Below, in pieces: positions 47,051 to 55,232 of a stretch of DNA of 64,000 nt. This DNA comes from Pseudomonas mosselii (GTDB lineage: Bacteria; Pseudomonadota; Gammaproteobacteria; Pseudomonadales; Pseudomonadaceae). The position numbers were made by a program, and so were the translations under genes. The number at the start of each line of letters is the position of its first letter. The first letter of the stretch is position 1. The notes beneath the pieces are model-generated. The model saw only the letters and a list, made by a program, of their open reading frames with translations, ran no database searches and was not told where the DNA came from. The stretch lies in the NCBI RefSeq assembly GCF_003205295.1, contig NZ_QJRP01000007.1:186001-250000 (forward strand), read 5' to 3'.

Positions 47051-47383
47051 ATGAGCAGCCAGAACGACGACATCAGCAGCAGTGTCCTGCGCCAGATGAA
47101 AGCTGGCGGTTTCGATTTCACCCGCATCCACCCCATCGAGTTCTATGCCGTGTTTCCCAGCGAGTCCGGTGCGCGTCGGGCGGCGGGGCAGTTTCGCGGC
47201 GAATCGCTCAACGCCCAGGTGAGCGAGCGCGACGACGGCGCCTGGCACCTGGAGTTGAGCAAGGTGATGTATGCCACCCACGGCGGGATCGGCGCCTTTG
47301 AACAGGCTTTCGAGCAGGTCGTGTCGCCCTATGGCGGCGAAGTCGAAGGCTGGGGCGTCAAGCAGGAAAGGCCGATCGCCTAG
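47051..47383 (+). CDS. RraB-like protein (RNase E regulator family)
   Basis: 110 residues from the ATG at 47051, ten bases after AGGAGGA. The core DDGAWHLELSKVMYATHGGI and the ending YGGEVEGWGVKQ match the ferredoxin-like RraB domain. E. coli RraB binds RNase E and inhibits some mRNA cleavage. Here the N-terminal region is shorter, so regulation of RNase E is family knowledge rather than a prediction for this protein. Convergent with the cytochrome gene 14 bases on. Confidence 0.83.
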   Translation: MSSQNDDISSSVLRQMKAGGFDFTRIHPIEFYAVFPSESGARRAAGQFRGESLNAQVSERDDGAWHLELSKVMYATHGGIGAFEQAFEQVVSPYGGEVEGWGVKQERPIA

Positions 47384-47397
47384 GCTTCGCGACGGCG

Positions 47398-48201
47398 TCA
47401 GTGCACCTTGCGCCCTGCCATATGGTTCAGGTACGCCAGCAAGGCATCGAGCTCCGGTTCACCCAGCACCTGGGTGGAAAACCCGGGCATCTTCGCCTGC
47501 GGCCAGTGCCGCAGGCTCTGCGGGTCGCGAATGTACTGGCGCAGGAATGCCGGCTGGAAGTACTCGGTGGGGTTGTGCGGCAGGTTCAGGTCCGGGCCCA
47601 GGTGCGCGTCGCCGGCGCCATTGAGGCGATGACAGGCCAGGCAGTTCTGCTGGAACAGGGCAAAACCCTGGCGCACCGGGTCGTCCTTGGCCAGGTCCGG
47701 GTCGGGCAGCAGGGCGGGGAAGCGCGTTTCGACCGGTGGCAGGCAGCGGATGCTGGCGATCTGGAACGGCCATTGTTCCGGGCGGATGCCGCTGGCCTGC
47801 GGTTGGGTCCACACCAGGTAGAAGGGCCCGGCGCCTGGCTTGCCCAGGCCCAGCGCGGGCCAAGGGTGGGCGGGATCTTCGATGGCCAGCCAGGCCTGCG
47901 CCGGGCCCGCCTGCAACAGCGGGCCGGCGGGCATCTCGGCGGCGAAGCCATCGAGGGCCACGGCCTGCAGGTGATCGGTCGGACCCACGCCCTTCAGTAG
48001 CGCGGCCAGGGGCACGACGCGGTAATGCATGGTGCGCTTGTAGGCCACGTCCTGTTCGATGGTGATGTCCCGTGCCTGCGGATGGGCGAGCAGTCGTTCG
48101 CTTGTCCAGTGCCGGCTATCGTCACCCAGTTCGAGGTTCAGCTGCGCCGCCGACAATGTCGGGGCGAGCAGCAGGCAGAGCAGGGCAAGACACAGGCGCA
48201 T
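47398..48201 (-). CDS. Periplasmic cytochrome c with N-terminal molybdopterin-oxidoreductase-like domain
   Basis: 267 residues with a signal peptide ([20 protein letters not shown]). Residues about 30-155 resemble the sulfite-oxidase/oxidoreductase-molybdopterin fold (MHYRVVPLAALLKGV, LQAVALDGFAAEMP) without the cofactor cysteine. The C-terminal part is a class I cytochrome c with haem motif NCLACHRL and distal Met in AKMPGF. It likely accepts electrons in the periplasm from an enzyme bound by the first domain. No partner gene is adjacent. The ATG at 48201 has GGAG eight bases upstream. Confidence 0.82.
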   Translation of the reverse strand: MRLCLALLCLLLAPTLSAAQLNLELGDDSRHWTSERLLAHPQARDITIEQDVAYKRTMHYRVVPLAALLKGVGPTDHLQAVALDGFAAEMPAGPLLQAGPAQAWLAIEDPAHPWPALGLGKPGAGPFYLVWTQPQASGIRPEQWPFQIASIRCLPPVETRFPALLPDPDLAKDDPVRQGFALFQQNCLACHRLNGAGDAHLGPDLNLPHNPTEYFQPAFLRQYIRDPQSLRHWPQAKMPGFSTQVLGEPELDALLAYLNHMAGRKVH

Positions 48202-48267
48202 GGGCGATCTCCAACCATCAAGGTCGGCAGATTACCCACGCGCGATCGGAAAAGGCCACCGCCGCGT

Positions 48268-48363
48268 TCAGCCGAACAACCGGGTGAGGTTCGGCAGGAT
48301 CAGCAGCAGCGTCGTGGCGAAGAGTATGAGGCCGGCTTGGCGTACCTTGGATTGTCTGAACAT
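48268..48363 (-). CDS. Putative 31-residue single-span membrane peptide
   Basis: A short frame, MFRQSKVRQAGLILFATTLL and then LILPNLTRLFG, from the ATG at 48363. A basic N-terminus and one hydrophobic helix give it the look of a real small membrane protein (positive-inside). AGAAGG lies nine bases upstream, somewhat far. It precedes the cytochrome gene on the same strand (66 bases) and could share its transcript. No family recognised; coding status is a guess from composition and topology. Confidence 0.45.
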   Translation of the reverse strand: MFRQSKVRQAGLILFATTLLLILPNLTRLFG

Positions 48364-48729
48364 GGCGGACCGCCTTCTTGTTGTTATTCCTGAATAGCCC
48401 TTGGCTTCCTTGTCTAGCGTCGGGTCGATCGCAGCGGCGTGATGGCACGCCGTTCCTGCTTGCCGCGTACATCTGGATATACAACCAACAGTAGGGCCCG
48501 CGTCATCCCTGTTTCAGAACCCTTTGTTCTAAGATTTTTCATGTCGATTCCTCATGGCTTTAAGGCCACTGGCCACCCCGCTGGCACGCTCAGGCTAGAC
48601 GAGTGCGCGGCAGGGGTTACCAAGGGTTACAGGGCCTACCGTTCGTCCGGACATCCTACTTGCTTGTACGGCCCTTTCGCGTCAGTCTCTACAGCAATTC
48701 CCACCCACATGTCGTTCAGGACTACCCCT
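48364..48729. other. Gene-free stretch between small ORF and glutamine amidotransferase
   Basis: 366 bases; an open frame runs through it into the amidotransferase but its translation (from 48439) has no family character, so it is treated as non-coding. No promoter or terminator stands out. AGGA at 48715-48718 region near the right end serves the gene at 48730. Confidence 0.45.
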
Positions 48730-49455
48730 ATGTCGTTACGCATCTGCATCCTTGAGACCGATGTCCTGCGAGCGGAGTTGATCGCGCAGTATCAGGGCTA
48801 CGGCAGGATGTTCGAGCAGCTGTTCTCGCGTCAGCCGATCGCGGCCGAATTCGATGTGTACAACGTGATGAACGGCGACTACCCCCCGGACGGCGAACGC
48901 TTCGATGCGTACCTGGTGACCGGCAGCAAGGCCGACTCGTTCGGCGACGATCCGTGGATCCAGACGCTCAAGGCCTACCTGCTCAAGCTCTACGAACGTG
49001 GCGAGAAGCTGTTGGGCGTGTGCTTCGGTCACCAGCTGCTGGCGCTGACCCTCGGCGGCAAGGCCGAGCGCGCCGACAAGGGCTGGGGCGTGGGTGTTCA
49101 CCGCTACAGCCTGGCGGCCCATGCGCCGTGGATGGACCCGCAGGTGTCCGAGCTGACCTTGTTGATCAGCCACCAGGACCAGGTCACCGAGCTGCCCGAA
49201 GGGGCCACGGTGATCGCCTCCAGTGACTTCTGCCCGAACGCCGCCTACCACATCCGTGACCAGGTGCTGTGCTTCCAGGGGCACCCGGAGTTCGTCCATG
49301 ACTACTCCCGGGCACTGCTAGATGCGCGGCAGGCGTCGCTGGGTAATGAAGTCTATGAGAAAGCGGTGGCCAGCCTGGCCACCGAGCACCAGGGGGATCT
49401 GGTGGGAGAGTGGATGCTGCGTTTCGTCCAGCAGCCCGGCAGCCGCGCGAACTGA
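48730..49455 (+). CDS. Class I glutamine amidotransferase (GMP-synthase-like)
   Basis: 241 residues from the ATG at 48730, about eight bases after AGGA (ATG at 48709 is an alternative). The nucleophile elbow is LGVCFGHQLLA, and the catalytic His-x-Glu is in FQGHPEF. It lacks a synthetase domain, so it belongs to the stand-alone amidotransferase group that includes gamma-glutamyl-polyamine hydrolase-like and GuaA-N-like proteins. The substrate is unknown. It converges with corA, with a perfect hairpin between them. Confidence 0.88.
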   Translation: MSLRICILETDVLRAELIAQYQGYGRMFEQLFSRQPIAAEFDVYNVMNGDYPPDGERFDAYLVTGSKADSFGDDPWIQTLKAYLLKLYERGEKLLGVCFGHQLLALTLGGKAERADKGWGVGVHRYSLAAHAPWMDPQVSELTLLISHQDQVTELPEGATVIASSDFCPNAAYHIRDQVLCFQGHPEFVHDYSRALLDARQASLGNEVYEKAVASLATEHQGDLVGEWMLRFVQQPGSRAN

Positions 49456-49470
49456 GATCCGCATCGACCC

Positions 49471-49494
49471 CAATCGCGGGCTCGCCCGCGATTG
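49471..49494. terminator. Hairpin between convergent amidotransferase and corA genes
   Basis: CAATCGCGGGC-TC-GCCCGCGATTG, a perfect 11-bp stem. It sits 15 bases after one stop and 3 bases before the other, so it can end both transcripts; T-runs are absent on both sides. Confidence 0.6.
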
Positions 49495-49497
49495 GCG

Positions 49498-50469
49498 TTA
49501 CAACCAGCCCGAACGCTTGAAGCTGTAATACAACCCCGAACAGCCCAGGGCGATGACCCCCAGCACCCCGAAGTAACCGTAGCGCCATGCCAGCTCCGGC
49601 ATGTTCTCGAAGTTCATCCCGTAGATCCCGGCGACCGCCGTGGGAAACGCCAGGATCGCCGCCCAGGCCGCGAACTTGCGCTGGGTGATGCTTTGCCGTG
49701 ACGACTCCAGCAGCATGCCGATCTCGATGGTCTGGCTGGCAATGTCGCGGATCCCGGACAGGTCTTCCATCTGCCGTGTGACATGGATCTGCACGTCGCG
49801 AAAGTACGGGCGCATGTTCTTGTCGATGAACGGGAAGCTCAGGCGCTGCAGCTCCTCGCTGACCTCCACCATCGGCGCCACGTAGCGGCGCAGGCGCAGG
49901 ATGTCGCGGCGCAGGCTGTGCAGGCGCTGGATGTCCTCTTCCTTGAGCGAGTTGCTCAGCACACTCTGTTCCAGTTCCTCGATCTCGCCATGAATGGCCT
50001 CGCTCACCGGCTGGTAGTTCTCGGTGACGAAATCCAGCAGGGCGTAGAGCACGAAGTCCTCGCCATGCTCAAGCAGCAGCGGACGCGCCTCGCAGCGTTG
50101 GCGTACCAGGGCGTAGGACTTCGAGTGGCCGTTGCGGCAGGTGATGATGTAACCGTTGCCGGCGAAGATATGGGTCTCGATGAATTCGAGTTTTCCCTCA
50201 TGGCGCACCGGGGAGTAGGTGACGATGAACAGCGCGTCGCCGAAGGTCTCGAGCTTCGGCCGGCTGTGTTTCTCCAGGGCGTCCTCGATGGCCAGCTCGT
50301 GCAGGCCGAACTGGCGCTGCAGGTTGGCCAGTTCCTCGGCGTTGGGCTCTTCCAGGCCGATCCAGACGAAGTGTCCGGGCTTGCGCGCCCACTCCGCGCC
50401 CTCGTCGAGGCTGATATTGGTGACCTTCCTGCCGGCGCTGTACACCGCCGATGCGACGACTCGACCCAT
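49498..50469 (-). CDS. corA: CorA-family Mg2+/Co2+ channel
   Basis: 323 residues: a large cytoplasmic alpha/beta domain with long helices (EEIEELEQSVLSNSLKEEDI), then two C-terminal membrane helices with the GMN signature at the pore mouth (AGIYGMNFENMPEL). The C-terminal basic tail (YYSFKRSGWL) is as in the family. It conducts magnesium across the inner membrane as a pentamer. Pseudomonads usually have more than one CorA paralogue, so it may not be the main one. Confidence 0.92.
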   Translation of the reverse strand: MGRVVASAVYSAGRKVTNISLDEGAEWARKPGHFVWIGLEEPNAEELANLQRQFGLHELAIEDALEKHSRPKLETFGDALFIVTYSPVRHEGKLEFIETHIFAGNGYIITCRNGHSKSYALVRQRCEARPLLLEHGEDFVLYALLDFVTENYQPVSEAIHGEIEELEQSVLSNSLKEEDIQRLHSLRRDILRLRRYVAPMVEVSEELQRLSFPFIDKNMRPYFRDVQIHVTRQMEDLSGIRDIASQTIEIGMLLESSRQSITQRKFAAWAAILAFPTAVAGIYGMNFENMPELAWRYGYFGVLGVIALGCSGLYYSFKRSGWL

Positions 50470-50544
50470 GGTTGTCCGCTTATCCGATTGAACACGCTAC
50501 ACAGCTTGGGCTGTGTAGCGGCACGGGGCAAGTCCGTACGCAGG

Positions 50545-51264
50545 TCAGGGGGCGGTGACTTCGCTTTCCATATGGTCAATGCAATGCTGCATCTGGCTGC
50601 GGCATTGCTCGATCAGTGCGGGCAGGTCCTGCTGGGTCAGGCCCGCGGTGGCGATCGGGGCCAGCGAGCGAATCACTACGGTGCGTTGGCGCCAGCTGTT
50701 CAGGCCCAGGCGCTGGGTGTAGCGGCTGACGCACACCGGCACGATCGGCACGCCGGCCTCGATGGCCATGTGGAAAGCGCCTTTCTTGAACGCCAGCAAC
50801 TGCTCGCCGGGGTTACGCGTGCCTTCGGGGAAAATCCAGATCGAGGTGTCGTCGCGCAGGGTCCGGGTGGTGGTCTGCATGGCCTTGCGCGCCTGGTAGG
50901 CATTCTTGCGGTCGATCAGCACATTGCCGCCCAGCCAGAACAGCTGGCCGAACAGCGGGATCCAGCCCAGGCTCTTCTTGCCGATGGCCACGGTGCGGCG
51001 CGGCACGACCTGGCCGAGGATGAACAGGTCATAGTTGGACTGGTGGTTGGCGATGATCACGCAGCCGGGAGGCTGGTCCCAGAGCGGGCCGACCTCGGCC
51101 TTGACCTTGATGCGCATGAGCCAGGCGGCCGGCACGCTGTACAGGCGGGCGAACAGGCGGCTGTTGTCGGGGTTGAACGGGCGCAGCAGGCCGATCACCA
51201 GGCCGACGACACCCACGAGCAGGAAGTGCAGCGCCAACAGGAGCATGCGAAGCATATAAAGCAT
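50545..51264 (-). CDS. 1-acylglycerol-3-phosphate acyltransferase (PlsC family)
   Basis: 239 residues from the ATG at 51264 (MLYMLRMLLLALHFLLVGVV); the longer frame to 51456 reads through REP sequence and is rejected. Catalytic motif NHQSNYD, substrate motif FPEGTR, and the later VPIVPVCVSR. An N-terminal hydrophobic region anchors it to the inner membrane. It adds the second acyl chain to lysophosphatidate. Pseudomonads carry several paralogues, so the specific lipid role is open. Confidence 0.92.
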   Translation of the reverse strand: MLYMLRMLLLALHFLLVGVVGLVIGLLRPFNPDNSRLFARLYSVPAAWLMRIKVKAEVGPLWDQPPGCVIIANHQSNYDLFILGQVVPRRTVAIGKKSLGWIPLFGQLFWLGGNVLIDRKNAYQARKAMQTTTRTLRDDTSIWIFPEGTRNPGEQLLAFKKGAFHMAIEAGVPIVPVCVSRYTQRLGLNSWRQRTVVIRSLAPIATAGLTQQDLPALIEQCRSQMQHCIDHMESEVTAP

Positions 51265-51353
51265 GGTACGACTCACACCGGACAGTCGCGGCGCAGTGTA
51301 CGGATGTGCACTGTCAGGGGCAAACGTTGCAGTGCCGCTTGTCGGCAGGGCAT

Positions 51354-51380
51354 CTGTGGGAGCGGGTTTACCCGCGAATA
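51354..51380. repeat. Solitary family B REP arm
   Basis: CTGTGGGAGCGGGTTTACCC then GCGAATA; the partner arm is missing and the end differs from GAAGAGGCCGG. It looks like a decayed half of a pair, 40 bases from a family A doublet. Confidence 0.8.
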
Positions 51381-51420
51381 CGTTGGTGGATCCACCGCAG
51401 CCTTCAGGTACTACGCCAAC

Positions 51421-51539
51421 CTGTAGGAGCGGCCTTGTGTCGCGAAAGGGCTGCACAGCAGCCCCAGGATTTCAGCGTTGTTGCAAAGATCGCCGGGGCC
51501 GCTTTGCGGCCCTTTCGCGACGCAAGGCCGCTCCTACAG
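51421..51539. repeat. REP doublet, family A
   Basis: CTGTAGGAGCGGCCTTGTGT... and mirror ...CAAGGCCGCTCCTACAG, 119 bases in total, upstream of the acyltransferase gene and downstream of the crotonase gene. Confidence 0.9.
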
Positions 51540-51606
51540 AGATCACGCCAGTTGATAAATCCCAGCAAGACTGTTGCTCCCACAGGTCTTGCATCAGCTG
51601 TTCAGA

Positions 51607-52296
51607 TCAGCCCAGGTGGTTCTGGTCCGCCAGGATCGCCTCGTCCAGTGCTTCCAGCAGCGCCTTGCGCACTTTCAGCTTGGTGTTCTTGTGCGCCAGC
51701 ATGTTCAGCTTCTTCAGCTCGCGGGCTGCAGCCAGGGCGGTTTCCTGCAACTGTTCGGCGGGCACCACCTTGTCGAGGAAGCCGGCTTCACGGGCGCCCT
51801 GCGGATCGAACACCTCGGCGTTGTTCACCGAGCGCTGGAAGGCCGCGCGGCCCAGGCGGTCGCGGGCCAACTCGATACCGGCGTGGTGCATGGTCATGCC
51901 GATCTGCACTTCGTTCAGGCAAATCTTGAAGGGCCCTTCGACCCCGATGCGGTAGTCACCCGACAGCAGCAGGAAGGCGCCCTTGGCCACGGCATTGCCG
52001 GGGCAGGCGACGATCACCGGGAAGGGGTGCGACAGCAGGCGGCGGGCCAGGGTGGAGCCGGCGGTGACCAGGCCGACGGCCTCCTTGGGGCCGGCGGTCA
52101 TCACCTTGAGGTCGTAGCCGCCGGAGAGGATGCCCGGCTGGCCGGTGATGATCACCACCGCACGGTCCTCGACGGCGCGATCGAGCGCGGCGTTGAAGGC
52201 TTTGATGACATCCGGGGAGATGGCGTTGACCTTGCCGTTGTTCAGGGTCAGGGTGGCGATGCCGTCTTCGGCATGGTAGGTAATCAGCTCGCTCAT
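51607..52296 (-). CDS. Crotonase-family enoyl-CoA hydratase/isomerase-like protein
   Basis: 229 residues, shorter than the usual 255-270. The N-terminal strand GIATLTLNNGKVNAIS is typical. The oxyanion-hole segments are TGQPGILSGGYDL (normally A-G-x-D-L) and CPGNAVAKGAFLLLSGDYRI. One catalytic Glu position is in FKICLNEVQIGM. Because the two acidic residues of classical hydratases are not both evident, isomerase or another crotonase chemistry is possible. The ATG at 52296 has AAAGGA eight bases upstream. Confidence 0.87.
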   Translation of the reverse strand: MSELITYHAEDGIATLTLNNGKVNAISPDVIKAFNAALDRAVEDRAVVIITGQPGILSGGYDLKVMTAGPKEAVGLVTAGSTLARRLLSHPFPVIVACPGNAVAKGAFLLLSGDYRIGVEGPFKICLNEVQIGMTMHHAGIELARDRLGRAAFQRSVNNAEVFDPQGAREAGFLDKVVPAEQLQETALAAARELKKLNMLAHKNTKLKVRKALLEALDEAILADQNHLG

Positions 52297-52519
52297 GGCA
52301 GAGTCCTTTGGATGGCGTGGCGATGACGTTACCCAGCGGCACCGGCCAGGTAAAGCGCCAAGACTGACTGGTCAGTCAGCGCTGCGTCCTTGTGCCCTGT
52401 AGCATCGGGGTAGCGGCGCCAGGGGCGGGAAAAGCGCTGGGCACAATGGCAGCATTGCCCTGATTGCCCCGGTTTTTCGGTCGATTGGCTTAAGCGCATG
52501 AAAATTCTGAAAAAAATGC

Positions 52520-52548
52520 TTGCCAAAGGAAAAGGCTTCTACTAAATT
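52520..52548 (+). promoter_or_regulatory. Sigma-70 promoter of tRNA-Ser
   Basis: TTGCCA (52520-52525) and TAAATT (52543-52548) are separated by 17 bases, with a GC-rich discriminator (GCGCGCC) right after the -10, as at stable-RNA promoters under stringent control. The tRNA 5' end is 39 bases past the -10. Confidence 0.75.
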
Positions 52549-52586
52549 AGCGCGCCTCGACAGGCTGAATAGCTTGAAGAGAAAAC

Positions 52587-52676
52587 GGTGAAGTGTCCGA
52601 GTGGTCGAAGGAGCACGCCTGGAAAGTGTGTATACGAGAAATCGTATCAAGGGTTCAAATCCCTTCTTCACCGCCA
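52587..52676 (+). tRNA. tRNA-Ser (anticodon GGA)
   Basis: 90 nt including an encoded CCA. The acceptor stem is GGTGAAG/CTTCACC, the T arm GGGTTCAAATCCC, with a long variable arm (TACGAGAAATCGTA) as in class II tRNAs. The anticodon loop CTGGAAA sits on the stem CACGC/GTGTG, giving GGA for serine codons UCC/UCU. Promoter and terminator flank it, so it is a stand-alone unit. Confidence 0.97.
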
Positions 52677-52687
52677 CATTCTACGAG

Positions 52688-52720
52688 AAGCCCCCGAATC
52701 GAAAGGTTCGGGGGCTTTTT
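52688..52720 (+). terminator. Intrinsic terminator of tRNA-Ser
   Basis: AGCCCCCGAA-TCGAAAGG-TTCGGGGGCT, a 10-bp stem followed by TTTTT, twelve bases after the tRNA end. Confidence 0.95.
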
Positions 52721-52749
52721 GTTTGTCTCGCGTTTTTGTTGAAGCCCTG

Positions 52750-52801
52750 ATCGCGGGGCAAGCCCGCTCCCTTTGGCGTGGGAGCGGGCTTGCCCCGCGA
52801 T
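52750..52801. repeat. Perfect 22-bp palindrome, REP family C
   Basis: Two exactly complementary 22-base arms (ATCGCGGGGCAAGCCCGCTC.. and its mirror) separated by 8 bases (TTTGGCGT). It shares the GGGGCAAGCCCGCTCCC core with the hairpin at 23120 and the imperfect pair at 55111. It lies between the tRNA terminator and the 3' end of the TonB receptor gene, where it may stabilise the receptor mRNA. Confidence 0.93.
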
Positions 52802-52808
52802 GGCGCTG

Positions 52809-54956
52809 TCAGAAGCTGACGGAAGCCGACAGCCGTGCCGTGCGTGGCGCCCCCTGGAACAGGTAGTTGTCGCCCAGATAGTCGCCCACGTCGCGCCAGT
52901 AGCGCTTGTCGAAGACGTTGTCCACGGTCAGGCGCAGCACGGTGTCGTAGCCGCCGATGGTCGTGCGGTAGCGGCTGCCGACATCGAACACGGTATAGCC
53001 GCCGACTTCGGCGTCGCCGGTGTGGCTGGCGTACTTGCTGGCGCTGTAGCGGGCGCCGCCGAGCAGGGCCAGGCCGGGCACGGGCAGGGCGTAGTCGGCC
53101 TGCAGCGCCGCGCGCAGGCGCGGGACGTTGATCGCCTGGTGGCCTTCGTAGGCGTCGGTGTCGCTGTTCTGCACGCGGGCGCGGATCGCCGCGGCGCTGG
53201 CCTGGATCTGCAGGTTGGAGGTCACCCAGCCGCTGGCACCGAGTTCGAGGCCGGTGTTCTTCTGCTGGCCCGACTGCACGTAGGCCGGCGCAGCGGTTCC
53301 ATCAGGGCGGGCATATTGGTAGGCCTGGCGGATCTGGAACAGCGCCGCGCTGAAGCTCATGCCCTGCCAGTCGCGCTTGATGCCGACTTCGAGCTGGCGC
53401 GACAGGGTGGGGGCGAGGATCTCGGCGGCGTTGCTGGCGAACCAGGGCGCAGTGCCGCCTGCGGAAAGGCCTTTCGAATAACTGGCGTAGAGCGTGGTAT
53501 CGGACTGCGGCTTGTAGATCAGTGCCGCATTGGGCAGCAACTGGTACTGCTGGGTATGCCGCTTGGCGACACCGTCCTGGTCCCAGGTTTTTTCATCCAG
53601 ACGTACTTCCCGGGCGCCGATCACCGTCTGCCAGTGCTCATTGAAGGTGATGCGGTCGCTGAAGAACAGGCCGTACTGGCGGCTGTCGAGGCGGCGCTCG
53701 CTATGGCCAAGCGGTTTGTCGGAAGGATCCAGCGCGGGGATGCCGGTGTATATATTGCCGGGGCGTAGCGGATCAAGCAGCTCGTTGAAGCTGGGACGCT
53801 GATCGAGCGTACGGCGCTGGGCGCTGCTGCCCAGGGTCAGTTCGTGGCCCACGCCAAGGGCGTCGAAACGCCCGTCGAGCATGGCTTGGGCCTCGTCGAT
53901 GCGGCGGGTGTCGTCGGGGCTGCGGAAATCGTAGATGTCGTAGTTGCCCTCAGGGCTGAAATGCGAGGACCAGCCCCCGTTGCTGCCCCAGGCAAACGCA
54001 CTGTAGTCATCGATCACCACCTTGCTGCGCGAGGCGCTCAGGGTGCCGTTCCAGTTGTCGTTGAACTGGTACTTGAAGCGCCCGCCCAGGTTCAGCGAGT
54101 CGTTCTGTACCGGTTTGGCCCAGGACTGCCAGGCCAAGTGGTCCTTGGGGTCGACGCTGTGGGGCAGCTGCTTGCCGCCGAGCAGTTGATAGCCCGGTAC
54201 CGAATACTGCTCGCGATGCTGGTATTCGGCGTCCAGCTCCAGCACGGCATTCGGGTTGATCTGCCAGTCGAGCGCCACGGAGGCGAAATCCCGCTTGCCG
54301 TCAGCGTGGTCGACATAGGAACGGATGTCCTCGTGGGCCAGGTTCACCCGCAGGCCGAACTGTTGCTCGGCGCCGAACCAGCCACCCAGGTCGGTGGCCA
54401 GGTAGCGTTCGCCCTGCTCATTGGTCGAGACCGTCACCGAGCGCACGTCCTCGGCGCGCTTGGTCACGTAGTTGACCAGGCCGCCGGGTTCCGACACGCC
54501 GCTCTGCAATCCCGACAGCCCCTTGAGCAGCTCCACCTGCTGCTTGTTCTCCAGCGCCACGTTCTGTTCGCCGGCGATGGTCTGGCCATTGATCCGGTAG
54601 CTGCTGGCGGCGTTGAGCTCAAAGCCGCGCACGTTGAAGTTCTCGTAGTAGCCGATCGGCGCGTAGCTTTCGCCGACCGAGGCATCGCTTTGCAGCACTT
54701 CGCTCAGCTTGCGCACCTGGCGGTCGTCCAGCAGCTGGCGGCTGAACACGCTGACCGAGGCCGGGGTGTCGAGCAGCGGCGCGCTGTGCAGGCCGCCGAC
54801 CTGGGCTTCGCGTACCTGGTAGCCGGTGTCGTCCTGAACCTCGGAGATGCGCACCGGCGCGAGGGTCACGCTGTCCTCGGCCAGGCCCTGGCCACTGTGC
54901 AGGGCCAGGCCCAGGCCGAGCAGGCCAAGGGGCAGGCGGGGGCGAAGCGGGGTCAT
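52809..54956 (-). CDS. TonB-dependent siderophore receptor
   Basis: 715 residues from the ATG at 54956, six bases after AAGGAG; a frame to 55025 is rejected. Signal peptide (PRLPLGLLGLGLALHSGQGLA), plug domain (TPASVSVFSRQLLDD, YYENFNVRGFEL, GVSEPGGLVNYVTKR), then a 22-strand barrel ending FQGAPRTARLSASVSF with terminal Phe. It lacks an N-terminal STN signalling domain and no sigma/anti-sigma pair is adjacent, so it is a plain importer rather than a FecA/FpvA-type transducer. The ligand, a xenosiderophore most likely, is unknown. No Fur box was recognised upstream. Confidence 0.93.
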   Translation of the reverse strand: MTPLRPRLPLGLLGLGLALHSGQGLAEDSVTLAPVRISEVQDDTGYQVREAQVGGLHSAPLLDTPASVSVFSRQLLDDRQVRKLSEVLQSDASVGESYAPIGYYENFNVRGFELNAASSYRINGQTIAGEQNVALENKQQVELLKGLSGLQSGVSEPGGLVNYVTKRAEDVRSVTVSTNEQGERYLATDLGGWFGAEQQFGLRVNLAHEDIRSYVDHADGKRDFASVALDWQINPNAVLELDAEYQHREQYSVPGYQLLGGKQLPHSVDPKDHLAWQSWAKPVQNDSLNLGGRFKYQFNDNWNGTLSASRSKVVIDDYSAFAWGSNGGWSSHFSPEGNYDIYDFRSPDDTRRIDEAQAMLDGRFDALGVGHELTLGSSAQRRTLDQRPSFNELLDPLRPGNIYTGIPALDPSDKPLGHSERRLDSRQYGLFFSDRITFNEHWQTVIGAREVRLDEKTWDQDGVAKRHTQQYQLLPNAALIYKPQSDTTLYASYSKGLSAGGTAPWFASNAAEILAPTLSRQLEVGIKRDWQGMSFSAALFQIRQAYQYARPDGTAAPAYVQSGQQKNTGLELGASGWVTSNLQIQASAAAIRARVQNSDTDAYEGHQAINVPRLRAALQADYALPVPGLALLGGARYSASKYASHTGDAEVGGYTVFDVGSRYRTTIGGYDTVLRLTVDNVFDKRYWRDVGDYLGDNYLFQGAPRTARLSASVSF

Positions 54957-55110
54957 GCAAGGCTCCTTGAAAAGTGGACGCGCCGTTATCGCTCGGCAGC
55001 TGTCGGGCAGGCAAAAGGGCGCCATGGTAGCAGGCTGCCGGGCAATCTTTCAGGGGGCGGAGCATGGGGAGGCGGGAGCGTGCTTGCCCGGCGATTGCGA
55101 TGCTGGCGCT

Positions 55111-55193
55111 ATCGCGGGTCAAGCCCGCTCCCACGCGTTGCGCATCAGCCTGCGGGCGTGCGCTTTTCCTGTGGGAGTCGGCTTGCCGGCGAT
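55111..55193. repeat. Imperfect REP family C pair
   Basis: ATCGCGGGTCAAGCCCGCTC.. and the partly matching inverted arm GTGGGAGTCGGCTTGCCGGC.., about 36 bases apart, in the gap upstream of the receptor gene. Arms have diverged, so this looks like an old copy. Confidence 0.7.
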
Positions 55194-55232
55194 GACGCCA
55201 GTGCAGTCAAGACGAATGAGGCGCAGCGCGAT

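Larger units (their letters stand above)
51265..51606. other. Gene-free stretch holding REP sequences
   Basis: 342 bases with no gene. It contains a single family B arm (51354-51380) and a family A doublet (51421-51539), and the promoter of the acyltransferase gene presumably lies in 51265-51350. Confidence 0.7.

Noticed and set aside
48439..48729. In-frame extension of the amidotransferase by 97 codons
   Set aside because: The extension lacks family similarity, and AGGA sits properly before the ATG at 48730 where the conserved N-terminus begins.
54957..55232. Search for a Fur box upstream of the TonB receptor
   Set aside because: No convincing match to the GATAATGATAATCATTATC type pattern; the region holds an old REP pair instead.
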